DNA of 34,503 nt from positions 1 through 34,503 of the forward strand of contig REEI01000082.1 of the NCBI GenBank assembly GCA_007695145.1, in the 5' to 3' direction. Position numbers and translations under genes: made by a program. This document shows, in pieces, positions 1 to 8,055 of this stretch. The notes under the pieces were generated by a model that saw only the letters and a program-made list of their open reading frames with translations, was not told the origin of the DNA and did no database searches. Source of the stretch: Saprospirales bacterium (GTDB lineage: Bacteria; Bacteroidota; Bacteroidia; Chitinophagales; Saprospiraceae). How positions within the stretch are numbered: the first letter of the stretch is position 1; each line of letters opens with the position of its first letter.

Positions 1-868
1 CAAAAAGTAACAAAAAAATCAAGGCTGTCAAGTATTTGGCTAAAAAATGGCTCCCCCAACTAAAATTTGGTAAACTCAGTCGTTAACAGTTCCCTGCTTG
101 TAGCATTTGGACTCATGTTTGATGGGTTGATAGTTCTCGGTACAGGTTTTGTTGAGTAGTTGAACTGTTAGCGCCTTCAGACACTACCAAATTTCTTAAC
201 GTTGTGGAACCCACTTTTCTTAACGCCAAATCCTTGAAGGCCGGGAAAGGGCTATTGAAATTCGAAAATGTTCTGTCTCTTAAACTTTGCTTCCATTATT
301 CAATTGATTGCTTTGATAACCATCATCATTCAAGGTTATTATTTATTAGCCTAATTCGATTAATTATTTCAATATCAGCATTTTATATAGAATTTAAATA
401 CATAATTATATCATTTCATTCCACCTATTTTTGTTGGACAGTCGAACTTCTATCGCATTCAGACATTACCTAATTTCGACCTGGAGTATTCATTAGGGGT
501 TTGATTACAAGTCAAGATCGCGTCACAAATGCGATGTATGGAGCCTGCCAAAATAGCCACTGGAAACATTCGATTTATTTTATCCTTTCATAAAGAAATG
601 CGAAACTTGAGCTTTTAACTGTAAATCTTCATTACCTACTTGAATTTAAACTCAAAGACAAAAAACAGGTGCAGCTTTATCATAGCAGTGGCCTGGCTTC
701 TATCAATACAATTACCTCTGTCGGGGAGCTATTCTCCGTATACTGAAATCAACCATTGTGAAAAAAAAATCAGGGATGACAAAAACCTCCTCCCACTAAA
801 ATTTTCCAAAAACTTTAGCCCGGCTTACCAGAAATCTACCCTATCTTTACGCGGAAAACCACCCTCCA
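1..868. other. gene-poor region left of the methyltransferase
   Basis: No convincing gene lies here. The open frames at 204-473 and 640-1008 start at non-ATG codons or have low-complexity, unrecognisable translations, and the second overlaps the methyltransferase by 140 bases in another frame. The stretch holds an imperfect 34-bp direct repeat (162-195 and 444-477) around an AT-rich segment at about 330-430. Just before the methyltransferase, TATCTTTA at 842-849 resembles the Bacteroidota -7 box TAnnTTTG with one mismatch. It would put a transcription start about 13 bases before that gene. The region may be a decayed mobile or repetitive element, but nothing in it identifies a family. Confidence 0.5.
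162..477. repeat. imperfect 34-bp direct repeat (two copies)
   Basis: The copies lie at 162-195 and 444-477 and match at 28 of 34 positions. Both contain a core reading TCAGACAYTACCWAATTTC. They are 282 bases apart and bracket an AT-rich segment. No flanking gene explains them. They may be part of a dispersed intergenic repeat or a duplication around an old insertion. Confidence 0.5.
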
Positions 869-1564
869 ATGATCAAATATGCAATAAATTACATAAGGTA
901 CAAGCTGGGATTAAGTCCAGATATGGAGTTTGTCGCAGATCAGTTGAGAAAACCTTCGGGTTTCTTCGGACCAAAAATCACCAGACACATGGCAGGTGCC
1001 AATCTTAAGTTGTTTGAATTTACGCTTAAATGCATGAGGCCTGAACCAGGAGACCGAATACTCGAAATAGGTTTCGGCAATGGGGATCACTTTGAGCGCA
1101 TCATGAATCAGGCACCAGGAATCAAGCTAATTGCATTGGACCATTCAAAGTACCTCATCGATCAGGTTAAAGACAAACACAGGAGTCTGATTAATCAACA
1201 TGGGATTGAGATTATTACCGGTACTAGCGAGCGCATTCCACTACCTGACAACAGTGTTGATAAAGTATTTTGCAATAATGTGATCTACTTCTGGGAAAAT
1301 CCCGATGAACATCTTCAAGAGATAAAGAGAGTGCTAAAGCCCGGAGGGACCTTTTGCAGTGGCTATCGCACAGCAACATCTATGAAGAGACTACCCTTTA
1401 CAGGTACCGGCTTCATTCTTTATGAAAAAGAATCCTGGGAAAAAATCCTACGTCAGGCCCATTTCTCTGTTGACTCCACTGAATCTTTTTTGGAATACCG
1501 CAAAATTGGTAAAGAGAATTCCATTGAACTGGAGTCTGTCTGCACCATTGCAAGGACCGATTAG
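869..1564 (+). CDS. class I SAM-dependent methyltransferase
   Basis: The protein has 231 residues and a Rossmann-type methyltransferase core. Motif I, ILEIGFGNGDH, lies near residues 64-74. It is followed by an acidic residue after the second strand (ALDHS) that would bind the S-adenosylmethionine ribose, then an IPLPDNSVDKVFCNNVIYFW block (motif IV region) and the RVLKPGGTFCSGYR strand typical of Methyltransf_11 proteins. The substrate cannot be read from sequence; relatives act on small molecules or quinone and lipid precursors. The ATG at 869 follows a near-consensus -7 box (842-849), so the leader is short. It ends 123 bases from the convergent reductase gene. The fold is certain; the function is open. 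Confidence 0.85.
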   Translation: MIKYAINYIRYKLGLSPDMEFVADQLRKPSGFFGPKITRHMAGANLKLFEFTLKCMRPEPGDRILEIGFGNGDHFERIMNQAPGIKLIALDHSKYLIDQVKDKHRSLINQHGIEIITGTSERIPLPDNSVDKVFCNNVIYFWENPDEHLQEIKRVLKPGGTFCSGYRTATSMKRLPFTGTGFILYEKESWEKILRQAHFSVDSTESFLEYRKIGKENSIELESVCTIARTD

Positions 1565-1687
1565 GATGATTCCCAATCAACCATGGCTGATCACCTGCAA
1601 GCAAGTATTCAACTAGTCAAGTCCTCACTCCTTAGGTAGACAAGCCGTAAAACCACCTATCAAGGCCAGGAAAAACGATTAATATAA

Positions 1688-2434
1688 TCAATAAACGTGC
1701 TGCCCCCCGTTAATTGCATAGTTTGCTCCCGTAATAAATGCTGCCTTTTCAGAGGCGAGGAAGGAAACCAGGTGTGCAATTTCATGAGTACCACCCAATC
1801 GACCTACCGGAATCCCTTTGACGATCTTTTCTCTGATCTCTTCCGGAACAGCCATTACCATATCGGTGGCAATATAGCCTGGCGAAATTGTATTGACAGT
1901 AATTCCATTCCGAGCTACCTCCATCGCCAGAGTCTTGGTAAAGCCATGCATACCCGCTTTTGCAGCTGAGTAATTTGCCTGACCAAACTGACCTCTCTGT
2001 GCATTGACGGAAGAAATATTAATTATCCTCCCATAATTCTGAGCAATCATCTGATTGATAACCCCTCTGGTGCAGTTAAAAACGCTATAAAGATTGGTTT
2101 TAAGAACAATGTCCCAGTTTTCATAGGACATCTTTTTAAATGATCCGTCTCTGGTGATACCTGCATTGTTGACGAGGATGTCAACGTTTCCGTAATCACT
2201 TTCAATCCGCTCAATCATTCCCTTTACTTCATTGGGGTCAGAAACATCACCTTCGTAAAGTTTAAAATCATAACCCTTCTCCTTCATGTCCTCATTCCAC
2301 TTCTCTGCAGTAGTACGAGTGCGGTAGTTGGCGCAAACGATGTAACCATCGTCGTGAAGATTTTGACACATGTGGGTGCCGAGACCTCCCGTGGCACCGG
2401 TCACTAGTGCAACATGTCGCTTATCTGATGTCAT
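1688..2434 (-). CDS. phaB: acetoacetyl-CoA reductase, PhaB/FabG-type short-chain dehydrogenase
   Basis: This 248-residue short-chain dehydrogenase should reduce a 3-oxoacyl thioester with NAD(P)H. The cofactor loop TGATGGLG is at residues 12-19, NNAG at 89-92, and the catalytic set is Ser142, Tyr155 and Lys159. Two blocks match PhaB better than FabG: SSVNAQRGQFGQANYSAAKAG (141-161, written here without implying identity to any entry) and SPGYIATDMV with a C-terminal NGGQH. PhaB makes (R)-3-hydroxybutyryl-CoA for polyhydroxybutyrate or related CoA metabolism. No phaC or phaA is nearby, so a general 3-oxoacyl reductase role remains possible. A promoter box lies at 2495-2502 on the same strand. 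Confidence 0.85.
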   Translation of the reverse strand: MTSDKRHVALVTGATGGLGTHMCQNLHDDGYIVCANYRTRTTAEKWNEDMKEKGYDFKLYEGDVSDPNEVKGMIERIESDYGNVDILVNNAGITRDGSFKKMSYENWDIVLKTNLYSVFNCTRGVINQMIAQNYGRIINISSVNAQRGQFGQANYSAAKAGMHGFTKTLAMEVARNGITVNTISPGYIATDMVMAVPEEIREKIVKGIPVGRLGGTHEIAHLVSFLASEKAAFITGANYAINGGQHVY

Positions 2435-2494
2435 TTGAAAAATATTTTGGTAAGTTATAGATTATCAGTGTATCTCCATCCCTGGAAACGATGG

Positions 2495-2502
2495 CAAAGA
2501 TA
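2495..2502 (-). promoter_or_regulatory. Bacteroidota -7 box for phaB
   Basis: Read on the minus strand, TATCTTTG matches the TAnnTTTG -7 consensus of Bacteroidota primary sigma factors. It sits about 60 bases upstream of the phaB ATG, giving a leader of roughly 54 bases. A clear TTTG -33 box is not seen. Confidence 0.45.
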
Positions 2503-2593
2503 GGAGAAAAACGTCATCCATGAAAAAAATTTTTTGTCTACAAAAGCTTAAAACAGGCTTAATCTGCTTTTTACAAATAATTGACCTTTATCG

Positions 2594-2800
2594 TTGAAAT
2601 TTGCAGTTGAAATGGACTCCCATGTCCAGACAATGAAAAAGATCTCTGATTACCCGGTTTTTCCGGACTTTAGCACACAGCCGGATGGTAGTTCGAAAAT
2701 GTTCGAACAGCCGTCCGCTTATTCTTACAATCACCTATTCTCTTCTGTTTGGTTCAAACTGAAAATGATGGAAAAAATAATTTATGAAAAGGGAAATTGA
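2594..2800 (+). CDS. doubtful small ORF overlapping the LpxH-like gene
   Basis: This 68-codon frame opens with TTG; the first ATG is at 2612 (62 codons). It ends 17 bases inside the next gene, an arrangement that would allow translational coupling. The product would be soluble and shows no recognisable domain, signal peptide or membrane segment. It may be a leader peptide, a real small protein or chance. Only its position supports it. Confidence 0.2.
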   Translation: MKFAVEMDSHVQTMKKISDYPVFPDFSTQPDGSSKMFEQPSAYSYNHLFSSVWFKLKMMEKIIYEKGN

Positions 2801-3623
2801 TATTTGTATCATCTCAGAGGTACATTTGGGCACCATCGGGTGCAACCCACTAGAGCTTTTGAAATACCTCAAAAGTATCAAGCCTTCCTTTTTAATTGTG
2901 AATGGTAATTTCATCGATAAAAGTCAGTTTCGAAAAAAGTATTTTTCTAGAAAACACCTGCTTGTTATTCATCAAATAATGCAGATGGCATTAGAGGGAA
3001 CCCGGGTGGTAATCATCACCGGAAAAGAAGAAACCCTTTTGAAAAAATATGCCGGAGTTAACCTTGGGAATATTCACCTTAGGCGAGAAATGATATTAAA
3101 ACTCCAGGGAAGAGAATATTTGATAATTGATAATCCAATAGCCGTTCGAAAAGGGTTGTTACACAAAATGCTAAATTCTTTGAGTAAGCGATCCGGGAAT
3201 CTGTTGAAGTCAATCGGACAGCTCGCCTCAATACTACCAGGCACATCTGAAAATACAAAGAATTCTAATCTATTTAAATACCTCAAGGCAGGACCACCCT
3301 CATTGGAAAAGGTGGCAGCTTTTGAAGCTTTCAGCGCAGATTTTGCATTGAAAAGGGGATTTTCTGCTATTATCTGTGGCAAAATTCGGCAGCCGGCCAT
3401 AAAAAAGCTGAAAGTCTCCGGGGAAACAATTTCCTATCTGAATGCAGGTGACTGGATACACAGCCTTTCATCACTGGAGTTCAGCAATGGAAAATGGGAA
3501 ATATACACCTACAATGATCTGGACTTTGGGCTCCCAAACCCCCGGCTCAAAATCACCGAAGAAAAAACAGAAAAACCAGAGGATATATTCATCATTAGAA
3601 AACCACTTTCAACCGATTCCTGA
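2784..3623 (+). CDS. LpxH-like metallophosphoesterase homologue lacking its metal ligands (putative pseudoenzyme)
   Basis: The 279-residue product aligns by eye along its whole length with Bacteroidota UDP-2,3-diacylglucosamine diphosphatases. It keeps VHLGTIGC, LLKYLKSIKP, the ICGxIxQP strand and LNAGDWI near the end. Calcineurin-type phosphoesterases need five metal-binding motifs. Here D-x-H is E12-V-H14, the GD aspartate is N42, GNHD is G80-K81-E82-E83, the HGD site is D116-N117-P118, and GHxH is G199-K200-I-R202. Only His14 survives. The frame is intact and ends in a charged tail of about 30 residues. Hydrolysis of UDP-diacylglucosamine is therefore unlikely; a regulatory, binding or scaffold role is an inference. 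It precedes rseP by 368 bases. A normal LpxH would have to be encoded elsewhere. Confidence 0.8.
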   Translation: MKREIDICIISEVHLGTIGCNPLELLKYLKSIKPSFLIVNGNFIDKSQFRKKYFSRKHLLVIHQIMQMALEGTRVVIITGKEETLLKKYAGVNLGNIHLRREMILKLQGREYLIIDNPIAVRKGLLHKMLNSLSKRSGNLLKSIGQLASILPGTSENTKNSNLFKYLKAGPPSLEKVAAFEAFSADFALKRGFSAIICGKIRQPAIKKLKVSGETISYLNAGDWIHSLSSLEFSNGKWEIYTYNDLDFGLPNPRLKITEEKTEKPEDIFIIRKPLSTDS

Positions 3624-3991
3624 ACTTTGTTTGAAAATAATATCGGTCTTAACGATCTCCACCCATTGAAGCCAATTGGGCATCCCGGTATTTGAGAAAA
3701 ACTCTTTTTTGAAAACCATCAATTATCCCTTTCCACCCGACAAAAAATGAAGACAAGAAATCAAATCCTCCATTCTGTCGTTAAAATTTCTACCTTTGAG
3801 CCCGTGTTAAGGACAACATAAGCCCGCCGGAAAAGAAGTGTCCCAAAATACATTTCAGGTGGTTTTCTGGCGTTCTTTAAGGTTTAAAATGAATTCCTGT
3901 CTCAGGGATTGATTACTTAAAATATTATTGTTGAAATGACTGAGTCCGCTTATTTATAGGCTCAAACAAATTAAGTAGAAGAAATAGACAT
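3624..3991. other. intergenic region upstream of rseP
   Basis: No credible reading frame is present. The only recognisable signal is TACCTTTG at 3791-3798 on the plus strand, a full match to the Bacteroidota -7 consensus. If used, it would give rseP a leader of about 185 bases, long enough to hold regulation, but I see no strong hairpin in it. Confidence 0.4.
3791..3798 (+). promoter_or_regulatory. possible -7 box upstream of rseP
   Basis: TACCTTTG matches TAnnTTTG exactly, but it lies about 190 bases from the rseP ATG and has no obvious -33 TTTG. It is the only full match in this gap. It could serve rseP with a long leader or an unannotated transcript. Confidence 0.35.
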
Positions 3992-5335
3992 ATGGATGTA
4001 TTGATAATGGTGTCCCAGCTTATTTTGAGTCTTGCCATTCTAATAGTGTTGCACGAAGCCGGGCATTTTATCCCTGCAAAGCTCTTCAAAACCCGGGTTG
4101 AAAAATTTTATCTTTTCTTCGATCCATGGTTCTCTCTTTTCAAAGTAAAAAAAGGAGAGACCGAATACGGCATCGGATGGCTTCCACTCGGTGGTTATGT
4201 GAAAATTTCGGGGATGATAGATGAGAGTATGGACAAGGAGCAAATGAAACAGCCGCCAAAGCCATGGGAGTTCCGATCAAAACCTGCCTGGCAAAGGCTG
4301 ATTATTATGCTTGGAGGGGTCTTCGTCAACTTTATTCTTGGTTTCTTCATTTTTGGAATGATACTTTGGCACTATGGAGAGACCTATTTGCCAGCAGAAA
4401 ATGTAAGCTCCGGAATATATGCAGACAGCATTGGCCTTGAAATGGGACTCCAAACTGGAGATCACATTTTATCTATCGGCAACCAGCCTTTTGAGAGATT
4501 TTCCGATCGGGCTCTCATTCGTGAGGTGGTAATCAATCAGGCCAGAAGCATAATTGTAGACCGGGCCGGCCAAACCCTCGAAATTCCCATAGATGATCGT
4601 TTTGCAGGTATGATGGCAAGCCATAGTTTCAGAAATCAACAAATTTTTTCTGCCCGCTTTCCTTTTGTTATCTTCCAACCACTGCCGGATAGTCCAGCTG
4701 AAAAGGCAGGCCTAAAACCGGGGGATCAAATCATCAATTTGCAGGGTCATCCAATAAGGTACTTTGATGAATGGAGAGAATTGGCAGGAGATTTTGCAGG
4801 GCAGACAGTCATAGTAGACCTTAAAAAAAGCGATGGATCGGTTGGAAGTGCTGAGATAGCCATAAATGAAAATGGTTTGATTGGCGCAATCCCATATCCG
4901 GAGACACACTTCTTTGACCTGGCTGTAAGAGAGTATGGATTTTTCGAGTCCCTTCCTGCCGGTTACAGGCAAGGGATGACCTTTCTCACTGATCAATTGA
5001 AAGCTTTTGGACAGATGTTTACCAGTGATGAAATCAAAGCCAGCGAAAGCCTTGGAGGATTCGGAACTATTACCAGTCTATTTCCCTCACAGTGGAGCTG
5101 GCCGGATTTTTGGAGGGTCACAGCTATTTTATCGCTCATACTCGGATTCATGAATTTACTGCCAATCCCGGCACTTGACGGAGGTCATGTGATGTTTCTC
5201 CTATGGGAAATGATTACTGGTAAAAAGCCAAGCGATAAATTCATGGAATACGCCACCATTATAGGGTTTGTCATTGTAATCAGTCTTGTATTGTATGCCA
5301 ATGGATTAGATGTAGTCAGATGGCTCGGAGGCTGA
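3992..5335 (+). CDS. rseP: site-2 intramembrane metalloprotease RseP
   Basis: This 447-residue membrane zinc protease of family M50 cleaves transmembrane substrates such as anti-sigma factors, after site-1 cleavage, to trigger envelope stress responses. The first membrane helix carries HEAGH (His21, Glu22, His25). The third ligand region is LDGGH at 395-399 (Asp396), followed by a last helix at about 418-437. A GxGWLPLGGYVKISG segment and a helix near 104-126 match RseP. Two PDZ-like regions lie between, the second recognisable from SPAEKAGLKPGDQIINLQG. Length is normal for the family. Bacteroidota often place dxr upstream; here the upstream gene is the LpxH-like pseudoenzyme and the downstream genes are tRNAs. 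Confidence 0.95.
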   Translation: MDVLIMVSQLILSLAILIVLHEAGHFIPAKLFKTRVEKFYLFFDPWFSLFKVKKGETEYGIGWLPLGGYVKISGMIDESMDKEQMKQPPKPWEFRSKPAWQRLIIMLGGVFVNFILGFFIFGMILWHYGETYLPAENVSSGIYADSIGLEMGLQTGDHILSIGNQPFERFSDRALIREVVINQARSIIVDRAGQTLEIPIDDRFAGMMASHSFRNQQIFSARFPFVIFQPLPDSPAEKAGLKPGDQIINLQGHPIRYFDEWRELAGDFAGQTVIVDLKKSDGSVGSAEIAINENGLIGAIPYPETHFFDLAVREYGFFESLPAGYRQGMTFLTDQLKAFGQMFTSDEIKASESLGGFGTITSLFPSQWSWPDFWRVTAILSLILGFMNLLPIPALDGGHVMFLLWEMITGKKPSDKFMEYATIIGFVIVISLVLYANGLDVVRWLGG

Positions 5336-5357
5336 TCAGAAAGAACTTTTAATGCTT

Positions 5358-5375
5358 GAATTTTTGCAAAAATTC
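5358..5375. repeat. 18-bp perfect palindrome
   Basis: GAATTTTTGCAAAAATTC is a perfect palindrome beginning 22 bases after the rseP stop and ending 11 bases before the TTTG box of the tRNA promoter. It could be a weak terminator stem with no loop, or a dimer-binding operator for the tRNA promoter. Nothing else supports either reading. Confidence 0.4.
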
Positions 5376-5386
5376 CGGTAAAGTAT

Positions 5387-5415
5387 TTTGTAAAACGGAA
5401 ATTGGTGTAACTTTG
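5387..5415 (+). promoter_or_regulatory. promoter of the tandem tRNA-Leu genes
   Basis: TTTG at 5387-5390 and TAACTTTG at 5408-5415 form a Bacteroidota-type -33/-7 pair with a 17-base spacer, 43 bases before the first tRNA. This is one of the better promoters in the window. Confidence 0.6.
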
Positions 5416-5457
5416 TAAGACCGTAAAAGATACGGGAGGTTTTTCATTGAAAAATTA

Positions 5458-5541
5458 GCCAGAGTGGCGGAACTGGTAGACGCGCTGGATTCAAAATCCA
5501 GTGGAGGCAACTTCGTGCGGGTTCGAGTCCCGCCTCTGGTA
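5458..5541 (+). tRNA. tRNA-Leu (anticodon CAA)
   Basis: The acceptor stem pairs GCCAGAG with CTCTGGT, allowing one G-U pair. The anticodon stem CTGGA/TCCAG encloses loop TTCAAAA with anticodon CAA at 5492-5494. A long variable arm and the GGTTCGAGTCC T-arm mark it as a class II leucine tRNA that reads UUG. CCA is not encoded. The second tRNA-Leu follows after 33 bases, so both are probably cut from one transcript. Confidence 0.97.
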
Positions 5542-5574
5542 CTTTTTTTTTACAATGACAATTCCACATTCAAT

Positions 5575-5658
5575 GCCGAAGTGGTGAAATTGGTAGACAC
5601 GCACGTTTCAGAGGCGTGTGGCCTTGCGGCCGTGCGGGTTCGAGTCCCGCCTTCGGCA
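5575..5658 (+). tRNA. tRNA-Leu (anticodon CAG)
   Basis: The acceptor stem pairs GCCGAAG with CTTCGGC. The anticodon stem CACGT/GCGTG holds loop TTCAGAG with anticodon CAG at 5609-5611, reading CUG. It has the long variable arm of leucine tRNAs and no encoded CCA. It shares the promoter at 5387-5415 with the upstream tRNA-Leu(CAA). Confidence 0.97.
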
Positions 5659-5737
5659 CTCTCTGAAATTTTCCCCTGAAGCAAGTCTCATTCAACTACC
5701 GGTATTTACTATGGTCATCTCACATATATAGACTCAA

Positions 5738-6739
5738 ATGGCTGTTATCATTGGAGGCTCCGGAAGCACAGGTAGCTCTTTATTCAAAAATCTACTCAAC
5801 AACCATCCGGATATTTTTGGTGGCATCGAAACCTCCCTTTTTGCAAAGAAATCACTCTACAACAATTGGAACTTAAACAAGTGGAGAATCACTCACCGGT
5901 CCTGGCGAGGTCTGCCCAACCATTCGTGGCATTACTACCGAGGTGTTGATTTACTTCATTCAGAATTTGGGCACAATCTAGGGGAGATCAAGAAAATGAT
6001 TCAGAAGTCCAAGAGCTTCCCGGACTTTTCAGCAAGGTTCTTTTCAAGGGCATTGAAAGAGAATCAGGCCTCCATATGGATTGAGAAAACCCCGTCAAAC
6101 GCAGCCTGCTTTTCACATTTTTTGAATGCTTTCCCGGATGGAAAAGTCATTCACATGACAAGGAATCCCTATGACACCCTCAGCTCACTTCTCAGCCGGG
6201 GATTTGACCTGTGGTATGCCTTGGGGATTTATTTACTCAATACTTCTGCGGCCCTTACTCACGAAAATAACCCGGCATACTTTCGAGTTAAGTACGAAGA
6301 CCTCGTGCAGGATACAGAATCAACTCTCAGGAATGTTTGCCATTTTCTGGAAGTGAATTTTCACAGGGATATGCTTTTGCCCAGAAAAGGAGTGGCTGAT
6401 TTTGAAACAAAACTCAGGGGCTGGAAATTTGATGAAACCGACTCGGTTAAAAAGGGAAGCATCGGGAGGTTTGAAGAGATGGATAAATTCCTTCAAAAAG
6501 AAATAATCCAGGGCTTCAAGGCAGTATATATCAACTCAACAGGTCAAAATCTTTGTGGGAATAAATTGTCATGCCTTGAAAACATCATTGAAATCCTTGG
6601 ATATTCTTTAAAAACTCAATCCTCAAGTACAGCTGGATCAATAACGTCAAAATTGAGGAATCAACGGCATTCGAATCGCATCTTTCGCTTGAAAAAAGCC
6701 TGCCCCAAAGGCTTTTTTTGCCCCATTTCAATAAGGTGA
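5738..6739 (+). CDS. PAPS-dependent sulfotransferase family protein
   Basis: This soluble 333-residue protein would transfer sulfate from 3'-phosphoadenylyl sulfate to an unknown acceptor. The 5'-phosphosulfate loop is GGSGSTGSS at residues 6-14. EKTPSN (116-121) and the 3'-phosphate motif RNPYDTLSS (142-150) follow at the expected spacing. KYEDLVQD and the LRGWKF region complete the family pattern. No carbohydrate, lipid or peptide pathway gene is adjacent, so the acceptor cannot be guessed. The last about 15 codons run through a strong terminator hairpin (6692-6719), so the tail may not be functional or conserved. Confidence 0.85.
   Translation: MAVIIGGSGSTGSSLFKNLLNNHPDIFGGIETSLFAKKSLYNNWNLNKWRITHRSWRGLPNHSWHYYRGVDLLHSEFGHNLGEIKKMIQKSKSFPDFSARFFSRALKENQASIWIEKTPSNAACFSHFLNAFPDGKVIHMTRNPYDTLSSLLSRGFDLWYALGIYLLNTSAALTHENNPAYFRVKYEDLVQDTESTLRNVCHFLEVNFHRDMLLPRKGVADFETKLRGWKFDETDSVKKGSIGRFEEMDKFLQKEIIQGFKAVYINSTGQNLCGNKLSCLENIIEILGYSLKTQSSSTAGSITSKLRNQRHSNRIFRLKKACPKGFFCPISIR
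6692..6719 (+). terminator. rho-independent terminator inside the sulfotransferase 3' end
   Basis: A perfect 10-bp stem, AAAAAAGCCT with AGGCTTTTTT, encloses loop GCCCCAA and ends in seven T residues. It begins 48 bases before the sulfotransferase stop codon, so it overlaps coding sequence. It separates that gene from the DUF3667 gene. Confidence 0.75.
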
Positions 6740-6850
6740 GACCTTCAAATGGTAAAAAAAACGGGCAAACGGTTCAATTGTCCTATCTTTATTCTCTGAT
6801 GTACATTTAAATTTACTGCCAATACAGATAGTAAGAGGTAAGCTGCAAAA

Positions 6851-7972
6851 ATGGAAGCAAATGACCACATAAAAAAATGTCCCAATTGCAACTCGGACAA
6901 TCCTGAGCGGGCCCAGTTTTGCCAAAATTGCGGGCAAAAGTTTGAAATCCTCAAGATGCGCTTTCTCCCGATGATAGGAATTTTTCTCTACAGTCTTTTC
7001 AATGCAGACTCCACCCTCTGGAGAACACTAAAGCACCTGTGGATTCCCGGAAAACTCACCAAAGCCTTCTTTTCCGGAGAGAGAAAGAGCTACCTTCATC
7101 CGGCCCGACTCTTTCTTTTTTCCTGGGTGCTGTTCTTTGCCATCTTTACTCTTGGAGACTCTAATATATTTGAAAGTGAAGGAGAATACAATCTTATTGA
7201 TGCCCACAAGAAGCGCATGGAAAACAGAGAGTTTGTCATCGGACTCCTAAGCATGAGAGACAGCCTTCAGTTGGCTGATAGTGCGATAGCAAAAATGTTT
7301 GACCATCAAATTGCTATTTTAGCATCAAGCCGGTTTGACAGACTGGAAACAGACAATATTGACAGCGTAATTGCCTTTCTCCCAACTACCCGCAATGACT
7401 TCAAATTCACAATATTGCCGGGCCATGAAATAAATGTGGATATGGATGATCTTGTAAATCTGGATGATGCAGAATTGATGGAAAAATACCAAATCAATGG
7501 ATTTTTTAAACGTTTGATGGCAGGGCAGGCCTTGAAAATGACTAGAGAGACCAACTTTATGATCAACTATCTGGCGAGGGGAATTAGTTGGATGGTATTC
7601 TTCCTAATTCCTTCCATTGCCTTTGTTCTGTACCTTTTGTACGTCTATAGATCGCATTATTACGTGGAGCATCTGGTGTTCACGCTTCACTGTCACAGCT
7701 TCTTTTTTGTGGGAACTATATTGATTTGGCTTCTGAATTACTTCATCAATTTTATCCCCTCCCTGAGCGGCGACACCTGGCTTGACCTGGACTTTTTGTA
7801 CCTAATATTGGGTATTTTGGGAGTGATTTATTTCATCGTAGGGCTGAAAGTCTACTACAAAAGCAGATGGTACGGTATCCTATTGAAATCATGGATATTA
7901 ATCACAGCGTACACCTTATTTGCAATGGGGAGCCTAATACTGGCACTTGTCATCCGTTTTTTAGTGTTCTAG
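6851..7972 (+). CDS. DUF3667 membrane protein with N-terminal zinc ribbon
   Basis: The 373-residue protein begins with a rubredoxin-like zinc ribbon (Cys10, Cys13, Cys24, Cys27). About five membrane helices follow, near 83-102, 245-266, 280-303, 313-332 and 345-370. A soluble insert of about 140 residues separates the first helix from the rest and should face one side of the membrane. The block YVEHLVFTLHCHSFFF (271-286) is characteristic of the DUF3667 family, which is widespread in Bacteroidota and has no assigned function. A near-consensus -7 box, TATCTTTA at 6784-6791, lies 59 bases upstream. The gene is convergent with def. Confidence 0.85.
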   Translation: MEANDHIKKCPNCNSDNPERAQFCQNCGQKFEILKMRFLPMIGIFLYSLFNADSTLWRTLKHLWIPGKLTKAFFSGERKSYLHPARLFLFSWVLFFAIFTLGDSNIFESEGEYNLIDAHKKRMENREFVIGLLSMRDSLQLADSAIAKMFDHQIAILASSRFDRLETDNIDSVIAFLPTTRNDFKFTILPGHEINVDMDDLVNLDDAELMEKYQINGFFKRLMAGQALKMTRETNFMINYLARGISWMVFFLIPSIAFVLYLLYVYRSHYYVEHLVFTLHCHSFFFVGTILIWLLNYFINFIPSLSGDTWLDLDFLYLILGILGVIYFIVGLKVYYKSRWYGILLKSWILITAYTLFAMGSLILALVIRFLVF

Positions 7973-8055
7973 GAAAAAAGTCTGAATCACCATTAAATGG
8001 CGTGTAATAAAAAAGGCGTCAAGCGTCAAATAAATCGAACTTCAAAAGGAACAAG

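Noticed and set aside
204-473. 89-codon frame in the left gene-poor region
   Set aside because: Its composition follows the AT-rich DNA (runs of Ile, Ser, Phe, His), it spans part of the direct-repeat region and it has no recognisable domain.
640-1008. 122-codon frame with a signal-peptide-like start
   Set aside because: It starts at TTG, its C-terminal third lies inside the methyltransferase in another frame, and no family is recognised.
5464-5679. 71-codon frame across both tRNA-Leu genes
   Set aside because: It is a translation of tRNA sequence (the repeated VRVRVPP pattern comes from the T-arms), not a protein gene.
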